Shown: piece by piece, positions 46,858-57,094 of the stretch | Numbering within the stretch: position 1 is the stretch's first letter | How the letters are laid out: each line of letters opens with the position of its first letter | From: Vibrio sp. HB236076 | GTDB lineage: Bacteria > Pseudomonadota > Gammaproteobacteria > Enterobacterales > Vibrionaceae | NCBI RefSeq assembly: GCF_040957575.1 | Contig: NZ_CP162601.1 | Span: 2,666,001-2,730,000, forward strand | Length of the DNA stretch: 64,000 nucleotides | Direction: 5' to 3' | The notes under the pieces: model-generated | Told to the model about the DNA's origin: nothing | What the model saw: only the letters and a program-made list of their open reading frames with translations | Databases searched by the model: none | Position numbers and translations under genes: made by a program

Positions 46858-48402
46858 TCACGATGGGAATATGTTATCTGAATACTCGATAGCTTGTGAC
46901 GACACATCTGGCTTGTGGAAATAAAAGCCTTGCAGCACATCAAAACCCAGTGTTTCGAGCGCGGTCACTTGTCGTGTCGTTTCCACCCCTTCGACGATCG
47001 TCCCCATAGAAAAGTCTTTTGCGATTTGCATGACGTGGTTCAAAATCAGATCCGAAGAGCCATTTTGACCAACCTGATTGATGAACACTTTGTCGATTTT
47101 AAGGTAATCAAAGCGATGGTCTTTGATCAAAGACAGGCCAGAATAACCGGTGCCAAAATCATCGATAGAAAAACGCACGCCAATCGGGCGCAAGCTCGAC
47201 ATCAAGTAGCTTAAGTTATTGCTTTTTTTCTCATCGAGTTCTAAGTTTTCGGTGATCTCGATAACGATAGATGAACACAAGGCGTTGTGATCGTTGAGCA
47301 AAGTAATGATTCGACTCAAGGCATCGCAATCGTCTAGTAACACTCGGCTTAAATTGACACTGATGTACTTATCGGCAAAGTGTTGCGAGTGTTTTTTGAT
47401 TAACGCCAAGGCATCTTCAAACACTTGATAAGTCACTTTATCAATTAATTGAATGTTTTCCAGTACCGGAATAAACACCAGCGGAGACACCACGCCTTGC
47501 GCTGGGTTGTACCAACGAAGCAAAGCCTCATAGCCAATCACGCTGGATTGATGATTATTAACGATGGCCTGTAAATACACGTTAAATTCACGTTTTTGAT
47601 AAGCTTGAGCGACCAATATATTCAATGACTGCGACTTGGTCCGATACATGATATAAATAATGACGACGGCCTGAATCAAGAGCACGATGATCAGGTAGGG
47701 TAAACATTCCACCAACTTACCCAGGTAATATTGGGCATTGGGTTCGATTTCAATTTGCGGACCGTCGGCATCGCTAACAACGATCCTGCCATCGGTCAAC
47801 TTACCATTGTGGTCAATTACATCTTGGTTGACTAAGATGCGATACGCGATATTTTCCGTATCAAACACTTTTTCAAAAATACCGCGCACGTGACGCAGCG
47901 GCATGATCATCGATGCCCAATACCCTTTCTCTAACCCGGTAAAAAACAGCATGCTGGTTTTGTCGGTGTACTGAGGTACCACTTGATAAATCGAATCTTC
48001 TTTGATCTCACCAATCGGGTAGTGAGCGACAAGATCAATATTGACGTTTTCCAAGTAGGAAGAGCACGTGAGCACCATATAGCGATTCACCAGGCCGATG
48101 GCATCGATATAGTTGGAGTTATACACGGCTTGACGCGCTTGCTGCGCATAAGTAGGACAATCGAGCGGGCTGATGCCGAGCAATTGTGTTTTCACCGCAA
48201 TGCGCTCTTGGTGAAGTAACTGGTTAAAATTGTCTAACGCGTGATGAATTTTCTCATCCAATGACCAGCGCGAGTGCAGCGATACCAAGCAAACATAAAG
48301 TAAAACCGTAATAAAGCCACACAAGGCAATGAATTTGGCGATGTGGGTACGGTCAAAATAATATTGGTAGTTTCGAGTAAACCATTGATTAATTTTGATC
48401 AT
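46858..48402 (-). CDS. CSS-motif EAL-domain cyclic-di-GMP phosphodiesterase
   Basis: 514 aa. N-terminal helix (about 24-44), a periplasmic domain of about 190 residues with TCSSYLEN, the CSS motif, plus another Cys in SPLDCPTYAQ, a second helix (about 233-252), then an EAL domain with YEALLRWYNP, NLSR, EITENLELDE, DDFGTGYSG and EGVET. The catalytic signature is intact. In CSS-motif enzymes the periplasmic cysteine redox state, set by the DsbA/DsbB system, controls activity. It would lower cyclic-di-GMP and so oppose cellulose synthesis. Single-gene unit, convergent with the CurA-like gene. Confidence 0.93.
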   Translation of the reverse strand: MIKINQWFTRNYQYYFDRTHIAKFIALCGFITVLLYVCLVSLHSRWSLDEKIHHALDNFNQLLHQERIAVKTQLLGISPLDCPTYAQQARQAVYNSNYIDAIGLVNRYMVLTCSSYLENVNIDLVAHYPIGEIKEDSIYQVVPQYTDKTSMLFFTGLEKGYWASMIMPLRHVRGIFEKVFDTENIAYRILVNQDVIDHNGKLTDGRIVVSDADGPQIEIEPNAQYYLGKLVECLPYLIIVLLIQAVVIIYIMYRTKSQSLNILVAQAYQKREFNVYLQAIVNNHQSSVIGYEALLRWYNPAQGVVSPLVFIPVLENIQLIDKVTYQVFEDALALIKKHSQHFADKYISVNLSRVLLDDCDALSRIITLLNDHNALCSSIVIEITENLELDEKKSNNLSYLMSSLRPIGVRFSIDDFGTGYSGLSLIKDHRFDYLKIDKVFINQVGQNGSSDLILNHVMQIAKDFSMGTIVEGVETTRQVTALETLGFDVLQGFYFHKPDVSSQAIEYSDNIFPS

Positions 48403-48905
48403 AAATTTGTCTGTTGCAATAATTGGCGTAAAGTAAGACCGACCACTATTAATATATTAATCACCGCATTATGGTAACCCTCACAAAAAAAAGCCAGCAA
48501 CTAGGACGAGTTATAAGTATTTTGTGAGGAGCGTAGAGTTTTTAATTGTAATATTCGCTGTTTTCATTTTTATCGATAATCCCGTTTGTTTACCCGCGCG
48601 TTCGCTCGCACCGAAAACCTATGCCAAAACACAATGCCCAGCCCCGCCTAGCCGATTGAAACTGCACTGACTTTATATGGCGTAGAATTGACACAGCAAT
48701 GCTATTTTTTGTGAAGTATTCACTGAATGGCGCTTGAAGCAAGGGGTGGTCTGATATAATGTTTTACGCACACTTACGGATTGCAGCAAACCAACGTTCA
48801 CTCATCGCTTCTTGCATAGCTGTATGAAATAAAAACAAAAAATAAAATAAACAACAATAAATAGCCTTTTCAAAGGCACTCGGATTTTCACACCCAGGAC
48901 GTGAC
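48403..48905. promoter_or_regulatory. Intergenic region before polysaccharide genes
   Basis: 503 bp, A+T-rich, no gene seen. A good extended -10 box TGATATAAT lies at 48752-48760 with TTGAAG 15 bp upstream (48734-48739), about 145 bp before the gene at 48906. No JUMPstart/ops element was found. Confidence 0.4.
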
Positions 48906-50015
48906 ATGGCATACCAATCTTTACAAAGTTTAGGCTCCGTTCTTCTCGCGCCTGTACTGCACTTTTTTTGTCAGCAGCTCGATCAAGCCACCGCCCCCTC
49001 TCAACGCCTGTTTTTTCTCGCGCGCGAAGGGTATTGGCTCGAAAAGGCCTATCAGACCTATCAAGATGCCAATCAGCAAGAAAAGCAATGCGACGTGTCG
49101 AGTGACACTGCACTCACAACGGCCGTCGCCACGCACTCAAGTTCTGACACCTCAGCGTATCTGTTAGTGTCGCGGGCCTTCTTGTTTAAGATTGGCTTAC
49201 TTGAGCCCGAAACCTATCAATATTCACTCAATTTTAATTACAGCGGATCCTTGTACCAGTTAATGCGTACCCGCTTTATGATCAGCGATGTCAGCATCAA
49301 CAAAGCCTTTTCACGCAAAGAGCAAAACAAGCACATTGCCCTGCCGCAAGACATGGATAAGGTCACCAAATTACTCAATCAAAGCTTGGCGCCTTTAAGC
49401 CCGATTATCAACCAAACCAAAATGGCTTATCAGGCGTACTTGACTCAGCTTGGCTACTTTGACGATGCCCGCTCCCATTTAGTCGACATTGGTTACAGCG
49501 GCACGATTCAAACCTTATTGACCTTGATTTTTAAGCAGCCCACTGCCGGACATTATTTGATCGCCTCTCAACCCGGTCACCACCAAATTGGCAACCAAAC
49601 CATGACCATGGCGGGGTACCTAAAAGAAGGGGTAAAACTGGGGGATGGGTATCTTCCTCTGGATCGTTCGATGTTTCTCGAATCGTTGCTCACCGCCCCC
49701 AACGGCCAGTTTCAAGACATTCGCTTTAACCCACTTGAACACAAAGAATTTGATTTTTACTTTGGTCGCAAAACCTCGGCCCAGCATCACTTTTACTTGT
49801 TAGAGCAGGTGTTTCAGGGGGCGTTGCAACGACTGTATCAACTGCAATGCGATCGCGTCTGCTTTAGCCAGGGCGAAATTGAGCAGTTGTACACCCAATT
49901 TGTCACGCAACAAGGGTTAATTCCCCGCACCTCGTGGCCATTGTTTTCTATTGATGACGATACCGCCAATGTCGGGACGGTATCGCCGCTTGATTTTTTT
50001 GGTCTGCGCTTATGA
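48906..50015 (+). CDS. Polysaccharide-associated protein, companion of HAD/RgpF protein
   Basis: 369 aa, AGGA before the ATG. It contains FFLAREGYWLEKAYQ (about 37-51), YLLVSRAFLF and VDIGYSGTIQTLL, patterns that in larger proteins of capsule and rhamnan clusters follow a HAD phosphatase-like domain. It has no HAD catalytic DxD motif itself. The next gene overlaps by 4 bp and does carry the HAD domain, so the two together look like one function split in two. No signal peptide; cytoplasmic. The biochemical role is not known to me. Confidence 0.72.
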   Translation: MAYQSLQSLGSVLLAPVLHFFCQQLDQATAPSQRLFFLAREGYWLEKAYQTYQDANQQEKQCDVSSDTALTTAVATHSSSDTSAYLLVSRAFLFKIGLLEPETYQYSLNFNYSGSLYQLMRTRFMISDVSINKAFSRKEQNKHIALPQDMDKVTKLLNQSLAPLSPIINQTKMAYQAYLTQLGYFDDARSHLVDIGYSGTIQTLLTLIFKQPTAGHYLIASQPGHHQIGNQTMTMAGYLKEGVKLGDGYLPLDRSMFLESLLTAPNGQFQDIRFNPLEHKEFDFYFGRKTSAQHHFYLLEQVFQGALQRLYQLQCDRVCFSQGEIEQLYTQFVTQQGLIPRTSWPLFSIDDDTANVGTVSPLDFFGLRL

Positions 50016-52039
50016 ACTACCGAGCTTTAATTAAACAAAAATTTCCGTACGTCGAACGCTTGCTAAGAAAGCACCCAGGCTTAATGCAACAGGCGGTGCA
50101 CCTTGAAGGGATGTTGATGCGCCGGGGAATGAAAAAACAAGCCAAGCAGCTGCCCGCTCGCCACTATCCGACCCAGGGTGAACACCAACCTTTATTGGCC
50201 CAAGCCAAACGTGAGCAGTGGTTTGATGCCAAATGGTACAGCGATAACCAACAACACGGTTTTGCCACGGAAGAAGCTGCGTTTGCCGACTATCTGTACA
50301 AGAGTCCCTTTTCACCGGTCAGCCCAGGCCCGAACTTCGACAACCTCGTTTATCTCAAGCAGCACCCAGAAGTCTATCACGCCGGAATCAGCCCGTTAGC
50401 GCATTACTTGGCAAACCCTGACCCGAACAAGGTCGCCGCGTTTTCCCCGAAATGGCAGCCCAAAGACCAATTGCGCCCGGTGATTGACAAAGACACGATT
50501 GCCAAACAAAAAATTGCCGTGTGCCTGCACATTTTCTACGCTGATTTTATTGACTATTACCTTGAGTGCCTGCGTCATTTCCCGACGCAGTTCGACGTTT
50601 TTATTACCGTCAGTCAAGACGAGTGGCACACCGACATTCTGGAAAAATTTCAGGCCTTAGACAACGTGCGCCACCTTAACGTCAAAACCGCCGTCAATCG
50701 GGGACGCAACTTTGGTCCTTTGTTGGTTGAGTTTGGCCAAGCCCTACTCGAGTACGATTTGTTTTGTCATCTGCATTCGAAAAAATCGCTTTACTCTGGT
50801 CGGGCTCAAACCCAGTGGGCCGATTACTTAGGTGAGTATTTATTAAGAGATTGCCATGTGATTGCCAGAGCGATCAGCTTTATGGGCCAAAATGACGATT
50901 GTGGGATCTATTACCCAACGTTTTTCCCCATGATGCCCGATTGGGTCAATCACTGGCTGAAAAACATCCCGCACCGCGAACGTTTTTATTCCCAATGGGG
51001 CATTAAAGACCGCAGTGATTTTCTCGCCTACCCGGTCGGGGGCATGTTTTGGGCCAAGCCAAAGGCCCTAAAACCGCTACTCGAAAACTTCAATCAATAC
51101 GAGGACTTCCCCGCCGAGCCATTGCCCAATGATGGCTCGGAATTACACGCCTTAGAGCGCTGTATCGGGTTATTGGCCGAACAGCAAGGCTACCAACAGC
51201 TGTTCTACTACCCAGAGCTTGGCTGCTTTACCCAAGACAAAGGGCATATTTTTAGCCACTATGTCAGACAGCCAGACGATTTGATGCAACAGTTGGCGCC
51301 CTATTCTATAGTTTCTTTTGACGTGTTCGACACCCTAATTCGCCGCAGCCACTTTGTCGCCGATTACGCCAAGCTCAAGCTGGGTCACTATTTGGTCAAA
51401 CACGGTGAGATAGACTGCGCGCACCGCTTTGTCGAATTGCGCAACCAAGCGGAATATCAAGCCCGAGAGAACCAATGCTTTCAAGGTGATGTCGATATTT
51501 TTACGGTCTATCGCCAGTTGGCCACAACGCTAAATTGGTCCATCTCGCAAGCCGATGAAATGGCCAACTTGGAATTTGCTTACGATTTGGACATGATCAA
51601 GAGCAAAGATGAAATGGTCGAGTTACTCAATAACTTTATCGTCGCAGGCAAAACCGTCTTCATCATCTCGGATACCTATTACACCGAGCATCAAATTGTC
51701 ATGATGTTGAGAAAAGCCGGCGTCAGCAATGGCTATAAGTTATTTGTCTCTTCTGCCTTGGCGCTTCGCAAGGACAACGGCAGTATGTGGCACTTTATCA
51801 AGCAACAAATACCGAGCAACGAGCGATTTATTCACTTGGGCGACAACGCCGTCTCCGATGCGCAAATCCCAGGAGAAATGGGCTTGGCCAGCCTTCATCT
51901 GCTCAACCCACTCGACAAGTGGCAAGCGGTCGGGGGACAAAACCCATTTGCAGATCAAGAGAAATTAGATGAATATACCATTAACAAATGGGGACCTCTG
52001 ATCAGTGACTTAGGGCGCTACCCTTTTATCGGCGAGTGA
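50012..52039 (+). CDS. RgpF-like glycan synthesis protein fused to HAD domain
   Basis: 675 aa. Residues 70-135 have short repeats of the type FDAKWYSDN and DNLVYLKQHPEVYHAGISPLAHYL seen in many polysaccharide transferases. About 165-420 is a rhamnan synthesis F (RgpF)-like domain (IAVCLHIFYADFIDYYLECL, NRGRNFGPLL, FCHLHSKKS). About 432-650 is a HAD fold with DVFDT (437-441), ISDTYY (552-557) and GDNAVSD (610-616), the phosphatase-type set. It probably modifies or transfers sugars in a surface polysaccharide. Start overlaps the previous stop, so translationally coupled. Confidence 0.82.
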   Translation: MNYRALIKQKFPYVERLLRKHPGLMQQAVHLEGMLMRRGMKKQAKQLPARHYPTQGEHQPLLAQAKREQWFDAKWYSDNQQHGFATEEAAFADYLYKSPFSPVSPGPNFDNLVYLKQHPEVYHAGISPLAHYLANPDPNKVAAFSPKWQPKDQLRPVIDKDTIAKQKIAVCLHIFYADFIDYYLECLRHFPTQFDVFITVSQDEWHTDILEKFQALDNVRHLNVKTAVNRGRNFGPLLVEFGQALLEYDLFCHLHSKKSLYSGRAQTQWADYLGEYLLRDCHVIARAISFMGQNDDCGIYYPTFFPMMPDWVNHWLKNIPHRERFYSQWGIKDRSDFLAYPVGGMFWAKPKALKPLLENFNQYEDFPAEPLPNDGSELHALERCIGLLAEQQGYQQLFYYPELGCFTQDKGHIFSHYVRQPDDLMQQLAPYSIVSFDVFDTLIRRSHFVADYAKLKLGHYLVKHGEIDCAHRFVELRNQAEYQARENQCFQGDVDIFTVYRQLATTLNWSISQADEMANLEFAYDLDMIKSKDEMVELLNNFIVAGKTVFIISDTYYTEHQIVMMLRKAGVSNGYKLFVSSALALRKDNGSMWHFIKQQIPSNERFIHLGDNAVSDAQIPGEMGLASLHLLNPLDKWQAVGGQNPFADQEKLDEYTINKWGPLISDLGRYPFIGE

Positions 52040-52130
52040 TACCGGTCACGCAAGCGGCCACACAAACAATGATTGGTGACAGGCCGCTTTGAGGCCGCTC
52101 ACTCACCCAGACATGAATAACGGAACCACC

Positions 52131-52787
52131 ATGAGTTTAGACAAAATAAAAAAGCGACTGCTGATTTCCACCTTGAGCATTATGCCCAAAAGCACCAAAA
52201 ATAAAGCCTTGGTCAAAGTCCTCAACCGAGTGGGCCACTTTGTGCAGCCTGAGTTACAAGGTCAACAAGTCGCCATTGCCATCCCAGACATCAAAATGGC
52301 AGCTCAGTTGCTCGTGCGCGACGGCAACGTGGAGCTGGCTGAGGACAGTGAAGGCCATCGCCACGCCCCAGAAAGCGTACCAACGTTTGAGCTCAGTTTT
52401 GATCAGCTTTGCCAAGTGGGGCGCAAAAGGGATCTCTTACAGCTGGCCGAGCAACATCGTCAGCAATCCTCTTTGGTGTTGGCCCTGGTCAACGCGATTG
52501 ATGATAAAGCCCTTGACCAAACCTTAACGCAAATCTATCAAAAGCTCTCCGCGCCCAACTTAAGACCGCCGCGTTTTGATCTCGACAGCGCCAGCTTAAA
52601 CGATCTCGAAACCGCCGCCGATATTGACTTTGTTCGCGACAGTGCGGTGAAAATGGAGCAAAGCAATCTTAAAAAAGCGCATCAACTGATGGCACTGGCC
52701 CATCAAGCCAGACCCCAAGGCCAGTTTATCAAAGACAAGCTGGATCTGTATCGTCAACAACTCGGTCTTCGCCATGATAACGCTTGA
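52131..52787 (+). CDS. Unknown protein in polysaccharide operon
   Basis: 218 aa from the ATG at 52131 with GGA at fair spacing; the frame opens at a TTG at 52089. No signal peptide or membrane segment. Mostly helical by composition, with an N-terminal basic helix, a middle segment with many Gln and Leu residues, and a C-terminal region rich in Lys, Gln and His. I do not recognise a family. It overlaps the KpsT-like gene by 14 bp, so the two are probably translated together and may work together. Confidence 0.65.
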   Translation: MSLDKIKKRLLISTLSIMPKSTKNKALVKVLNRVGHFVQPELQGQQVAIAIPDIKMAAQLLVRDGNVELAEDSEGHRHAPESVPTFELSFDQLCQVGRKRDLLQLAEQHRQQSSLVLALVNAIDDKALDQTLTQIYQKLSAPNLRPPRFDLDSASLNDLETAADIDFVRDSAVKMEQSNLKKAHQLMALAHQARPQGQFIKDKLDLYRQQLGLRHDNA

Positions 52788-53424
52788 TAACTTAACCAAA
52801 TACTATCCATCCGATCTCGGCAATCAATACGTCTTTCGCGATGTTAACTTCACCTTTCCCTCGGGCCACAATGTGGCGTTAATGGGCTCAAATGGGGCGG
52901 GTAAATCGACGTTATTTCGCATTTTAGCCGGCAGTGAATACCCCAACCGCGGCCGCGTGGTCACCGACCGAGCTCTGTCTTGGCCTGTCGCACTGTCGAC
53001 CGGTATTCACCCGCAAATGACCGGGCGCGAAAACACCCGCTTTATCGGCCGAGTCAATGGCGTTGCCAACCTCGATGAGTACGAGGAAAAGGTCAAAGAA
53101 TTTGCCGAACTCGGCGTCAAGTACGATTTGCCCGTGGCCAGTTACTCGAGTGGTATGCGCTCGCGCTTGGCCTTTGGCTGTTGTATTGCGGTGAACTTTG
53201 ATGTGTATCTGATTGACGAAGCGACGTCGGTTGGCGATCAGAAGTTTCGCAAAAAAGCCAAACAAGCCCTACTCGATAAAAGTAAGCAATCTCAAGTCAT
53301 TATGGTCAGCCATGAGGTGGAAGAGTTGCGCGAGTTTTGCGACAGCGTGGTGATCATACACCAAGGTCAGCTGACATTTTTTGACAATTTTGACATTGGG
53401 ATCGAAGTGTATAATCAGTTATAA
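52774..53424 (+). CDS. kpsT: KpsT-like capsule export ATPase
   Basis: 216 aa ABC ATPase of the ABC-2 polysaccharide type: Walker A GSNGAGKST (38-46), signature YSSGMRSRL (124-132), Walker B VYLIDEATSVGD. Length and the LSWPVALSTGIHPQMTGREN loop match KpsT of group 2 capsules. It would energise export of a lipid-linked capsule through a KpsM permease, but no kpsM, kpsE or kpsD lies in the window. Start inside the preceding gene without its own ribosome site. The gene is followed by a new unit at 53552. Confidence 0.9.
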   Translation: MITLDNLTKYYPSDLGNQYVFRDVNFTFPSGHNVALMGSNGAGKSTLFRILAGSEYPNRGRVVTDRALSWPVALSTGIHPQMTGRENTRFIGRVNGVANLDEYEEKVKEFAELGVKYDLPVASYSSGMRSRLAFGCCIAVNFDVYLIDEATSVGDQKFRKKAKQALLDKSKQSQVIMVSHEVEELREFCDSVVIIHQGQLTFFDNFDIGIEVYNQL

Positions 53425-53551
53425 GTCAGTCACAAACAAACTATCGCCTCCCGCTTTCGTTGATTATGATAGCGTAAAGATGACGATAACAGATTAAAAC
53501 CTTAGTATCCGCTATGTGTTTAATGGACTATCACTAAAAAAATAAAAAATT

Positions 53552-55285
53552 ATGCTAGGTGCTTACGCTTCATACTTCGTTCTGACTTTATTTGCCCTGA
53601 CTATTGTTGGGTTAATACGCTATCAAAACCATCCAGAACGCGTTTTTGGTGTGTTAATGTTGATTTTGATTGCCACCAATCTCGTCACTCAACAACAAGT
53701 GGTGGCCAGTTTTGCCAACCCGGGCTTGTTGACGCTTATTTTGTTGATGGTGTGTTCCTTGGCGCTGGAAAAAACCAAATTACTGCGCCTGGTCGCCGGC
53801 TACGTGATCCAAAAGAGCTATAATGCCACCTGGCTGCGTCTCTATCTTCTCACGACGTTATCATCGGCCGTTTTAAACAATACCGCGGTGGTCTCGACCA
53901 TGCTGGCTCCAATCAGAAATAACCCGCATCACCCAGCCAGTCGTTTACTGCTTCCCCTCTCGTACGCCGCCATACTCGGGGGGACCTTGACCCTAGTCGG
54001 AACATCCACCAACTTAATCGTCAACAGTATGGCGCTTGATGCTGGTTTACCTGGGCTGCACTTTTTTGATTTTACGTTAGTAGGTGCTTGCCTCGTCACC
54101 TTTGTGGGCATATTACTCTTTGGTCTGTCGCGCTTTTTACCCAGCTATAAGGTCATCACTACTAACCCGACCGATTACTTTATCGATGCCAAGGTACAAG
54201 AAGGCTCAGAACTGATTGGTAAAACCATTGAAGCCAATGGTCTGCGCAATTTGGAATCGCTGTTTTTAGTGGAAATTTTGCGCGAAGGCCACCTGATTTC
54301 ACCGGTCTCGCCAACCGAAGTCCTCAAAGCCGAAGACCGCCTTATCTTCAGTGGCGACATAAAAAAAGTGACCTTGCTCAATCAGTTTGATGGCCTAGCG
54401 CTATTTGCCTACGAAAATGGGTTACCGATCGATAACTTGACCGAAGTGGTCGTTCGACCTGAGAGTATCTTAGCGGGAAAAACGCTTAAAAAAGCGGGAT
54501 TTCGTGCCCTGTTTGATGCTGCTGTCGTGGCCTTAAGGCGCGATGGTGAGGCGATTTCAGGCAAACTCGGTGAGCAAGTGCTTCGCCCTGGGGATTACTT
54601 GGTGCTTGCCGTTGGTGAAGATTTTAAAAGCCGACGCAACATCAATAAAAATTTCTTTTTGATCAGTGGCGTCACGCCCGACCACATGCTTAAAGGCAAA
54701 CAAGAAAAGCTCGCCATTGGCGGTTTCTTCTTGGCCATCGCCGCCGCCGCATTAGGCTGGGTCCCTTTGTTTCAGGGCATGTTGCTGCTACTGGGGTTAT
54801 TGTTAGTCAGTGGTTGCTTACAAACCAATGAAGTATTACAGCGCTTGCCAACGCAAATTTGGCTGATCATCTCCTCGGCCTTATTGCTCTCACAAGCGCT
54901 GGAAAACAGTCAAGCCCTCGACGGGTTAAAACAATGGATTGCCGCCCACCCACAAAGTTTCACGCCGTTTACGGCCCTCGTGGTGGTGTACTTATTAACT
55001 TGGGTGTTTACCGAACTCGTCACCAATAACGCCGCGGCAGCGCTGGCCTTCCCGATCGCTTATGGGCTGGCCTCGAGTTTGGGGGCGGATTTACACAGCT
55101 TTATTTTAGTGGTGGCGTTTGGCGCAAGTGCCAGTTTTGTTAGCCCTTATGGCTACCAAACCAACCTCATGGTGTACAACGCCGGCCAATACCGAATTCA
55201 GGATTATGTCAAAGTGGGCTTGCCGATCAGTTTGCTCTATGGCGTAACCGTTATTAGTGCGATCAGCTATTTTTATGGGGTTTAA
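53552..55285 (+). CDS. SLC13/DASS-type permease with TrkA-C domains, probable sulfate importer
   Basis: 577 aa. Membrane half-domains at about 1-190 and 385-577 flank two cytosolic TrkA-C (RCK_C) domains (about 205-365). Repeated SLC13 motifs are visible: LNNTAVVSTMLAP with GTSTNLIVN in the first half and TNNAAAALAFPIAY with SPYGYQTNLMVY in the second. This kind of permease accompanies cysDN/cysC genes in many marine gammaproteobacteria and likely brings sulfate into the cell by Na+ coupling. No clear ribosome site before the ATG. It is the first gene of the sulfate activation group. Confidence 0.85.
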   Translation: MLGAYASYFVLTLFALTIVGLIRYQNHPERVFGVLMLILIATNLVTQQQVVASFANPGLLTLILLMVCSLALEKTKLLRLVAGYVIQKSYNATWLRLYLLTTLSSAVLNNTAVVSTMLAPIRNNPHHPASRLLLPLSYAAILGGTLTLVGTSTNLIVNSMALDAGLPGLHFFDFTLVGACLVTFVGILLFGLSRFLPSYKVITTNPTDYFIDAKVQEGSELIGKTIEANGLRNLESLFLVEILREGHLISPVSPTEVLKAEDRLIFSGDIKKVTLLNQFDGLALFAYENGLPIDNLTEVVVRPESILAGKTLKKAGFRALFDAAVVALRRDGEAISGKLGEQVLRPGDYLVLAVGEDFKSRRNINKNFFLISGVTPDHMLKGKQEKLAIGGFFLAIAAAALGWVPLFQGMLLLLGLLLVSGCLQTNEVLQRLPTQIWLIISSALLLSQALENSQALDGLKQWIAAHPQSFTPFTALVVVYLLTWVFTELVTNNAAAALAFPIAYGLASSLGADLHSFILVVAFGASASFVSPYGYQTNLMVYNAGQYRIQDYVKVGLPISLLYGVTVISAISYFYGV

Positions 55286-55437
55286 ACATCCCGCTGACGT
55301 ACTTATCACCAGCAAGACGTATACTTTGCCTATAACGCAATGTATAAAAATGATAGCAACACTTTGCACAACACATTGTTAAAGCGGTATGCTGTCTTTA
55401 TTAACAGAATAACTAGTTAGAATAGGGAACATCTGAG

Positions 55438-56352
55438 ATGACTATTTCTCCTGAGCGTATGACTCACTTAAAACAATTGGAAGCCGAGTCAATCCATATC
55501 ATTCGCGAAGTCGCGGCCGAATTTGATAACCCAGTAATGCTGTATTCCGTGGGTAAAGACTCGTCGGTAATGTTGCACCTTGCTCGCAAAGCGTTTGCCC
55601 CAGGTAAACCGCCATTCCCACTGATGCACGTTGATACCACTTGGAAATTTAAAGAAATGTATCAATTCCGCGATCAAATGGCGGAAAAAGTTGGCATGAA
55701 CCTGATCGTTCACCAAAACCCAGACGGTTTGGCGATGAACATCAGCCCGTTCACCCACGGCAGTTCACAGCACACCGATATCATGAAAACCCAAGGCTTG
55801 AAGCAAGCGCTGGACAAATACGGTTTTGATGCGGCCTTTGGTGGCGCTCGCCGCGACGAGGAAAAATCTCGCGCCAAAGAACGCGTTTACTCTTTCCGCG
55901 ACGAACACCACCGTTGGGACCCGAAAAACCAACGTCCTGAGCTTTGGAATATCTACAACGGCAAGGTTAACAAAGGCGAAAGCATCCGCGTTTTCCCACT
56001 GTCAAACTGGACTGAGCTCGATATCTGGCAATACATTTACCTAGAAAGCATCGAGATCCCTGATCTCTACCTATCGAAGATGCGTCCTGTGGTCGAACGC
56101 GATGGCATGCTGATCATGCGTGATGACGAGCGTATGGAGCTCAAAGAAGGGGAAGAAATCACAGAAAAAATGGTTCGCTTCCGCACCTTGGGTTGTTACC
56201 CACTGACCGGCGCGGTTGAGTCGCAAGCTACGACGTTAACAGAAGTCATTCAGGAAATGTTGTTAACGACGACATCAGAACGACAAGGTCGTGCGATTGA
56301 CCACGATAGCTCTGGCTCGATGGAGAAGAAAAAGCGCGAAGGCTACTTCTAA
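55438..56352 (+). CDS. cysD: Sulfate adenylyltransferase subunit 2
   Basis: 304 aa, near the E. coli length of 302. PP-loop of the adenylyltransferase: [19 protein letters not shown], then [27 protein letters not shown] and [14 protein letters not shown], all strongly conserved. It forms adenosine-5'-phosphosulfate from sulfate and ATP with CysN, whose gene lies two genes downstream. The order cysD-cysC-DHH-cysN is unusual; cysD and cysN are adjacent in most genomes. Cytoplasmic. Confidence 0.96.
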   Translation: MTISPERMTHLKQLEAESIHIIREVAAEFDNPVMLYSVGKDSSVMLHLARKAFAPGKPPFPLMHVDTTWKFKEMYQFRDQMAEKVGMNLIVHQNPDGLAMNISPFTHGSSQHTDIMKTQGLKQALDKYGFDAAFGGARRDEEKSRAKERVYSFRDEHHRWDPKNQRPELWNIYNGKVNKGESIRVFPLSNWTELDIWQYIYLESIEIPDLYLSKMRPVVERDGMLIMRDDERMELKEGEEITEKMVRFRTLGCYPLTGAVESQATTLTEVIQEMLLTTTSERQGRAIDHDSSGSMEKKKREGYF

Positions 56353-56385
56353 CTCCAGAGTAAGGTTTACGCCTGTTTAACGCCG

Positions 56386-56400
56386 AGCGCCACTGGCGCT
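56386..56400. other. Small hairpin between cysD and cysC
   Basis: AGCGCC-ACT-GGCGCT, a 6-bp GC-rich stem just before the cysC start. No T run, so more likely an mRNA processing or pausing element than a terminator. Confidence 0.3.
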
Positions 56401-56404
56401 TGTA

Positions 56405-57094
56405 ATGACATGGAAAGAGATCGTCTCATTTATGACAACGCCATACGAAAAGAAAGACAACGACTCGGTGAGTGACGATGTGGTTTGGCACAACACCACG
56501 GTGACTCATCAAGACCGCGTTTCTCTTAAACAACAAAAACCCGTCGTGCTTTGGTTTACTGGCTTAAGTGGCTCAGGAAAATCCACCATTGCCAACGCGG
56601 TAGAAAGCCAGCTTTTGCGCCTTGGTAAGCACAGCTATCTACTCGATGGCGATAACGTTCGCCACGGCTTAAACAAAGATTTGGGCTTTAGCGATGTCGA
56701 CCGCGTGGAAAACATTCGTCGCATTGGCGAAGTGGCCAAATTGTTTGTCGATTCAGGCACTATCGTATTGACGGCCTTTATCTCGCCGTTTATCTCTGAC
56801 CGCCAACAGGTGCGAGATTTGCTGGCGGCGGATCAATTCTTAGAGGTGTTTATTGACACCCCACTCGACGTCTGTGAAGCCCGGGATCCGAAAGGCTTGT
56901 ACAAAAAAGCGCGCGCGGGTGAAATCAAGCACTTCACCGGGATTGATTCTGAGTATCAAGCGCCAGTTAACGCTGAGATCCACGTGAAAACCGCGGACTT
57001 ATCGATTGAACAATGTGCGACTCAAGTTATTGAAAAATTGAGTGAGCTTGGCTACTTACAACTCAGCGCTCAGGAGGCCTCTCATGCATTATGA
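56405..57094 (+). CDS. cysC: Adenylylsulfate kinase
   Basis: 229 aa from the ATG at 56405, 220 if the ATG at 56432 is used. P-loop [30 protein letters not shown] and [14 protein letters not shown] match APS kinases (E. coli about 201 aa, so the N-terminus is somewhat long). It phosphorylates APS at the 3' position to PAPS, the sulfate donor for both assimilation and sulfotransferases. The DHH gene starts inside its last codons. Confidence 0.95.
   Translation: MTWKEIVSFMTTPYEKKDNDSVSDDVVWHNTTVTHQDRVSLKQQKPVVLWFTGLSGSGKSTIANAVESQLLRLGKHSYLLDGDNVRHGLNKDLGFSDVDRVENIRRIGEVAKLFVDSGTIVLTAFISPFISDRQQVRDLLAADQFLEVFIDTPLDVCEARDPKGLYKKARAGEIKHFTGIDSEYQAPVNAEIHVKTADLSIEQCATQVIEKLSELGYLQLSAQEASHAL

Noticed and set aside
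48721..48790. Possible JUMPstart/ops element before the polysaccharide genes
   Set aside because: AAGGGGTGGTCTG only loosely resembles the ops core GGCGGTAGCGT; it is better read as part of a promoter with an extended -10.
56386..56400. Terminator between cysD and cysC
   Set aside because: The stem is only 6 bp and no T run follows; listed as a hairpin, not as a terminator.
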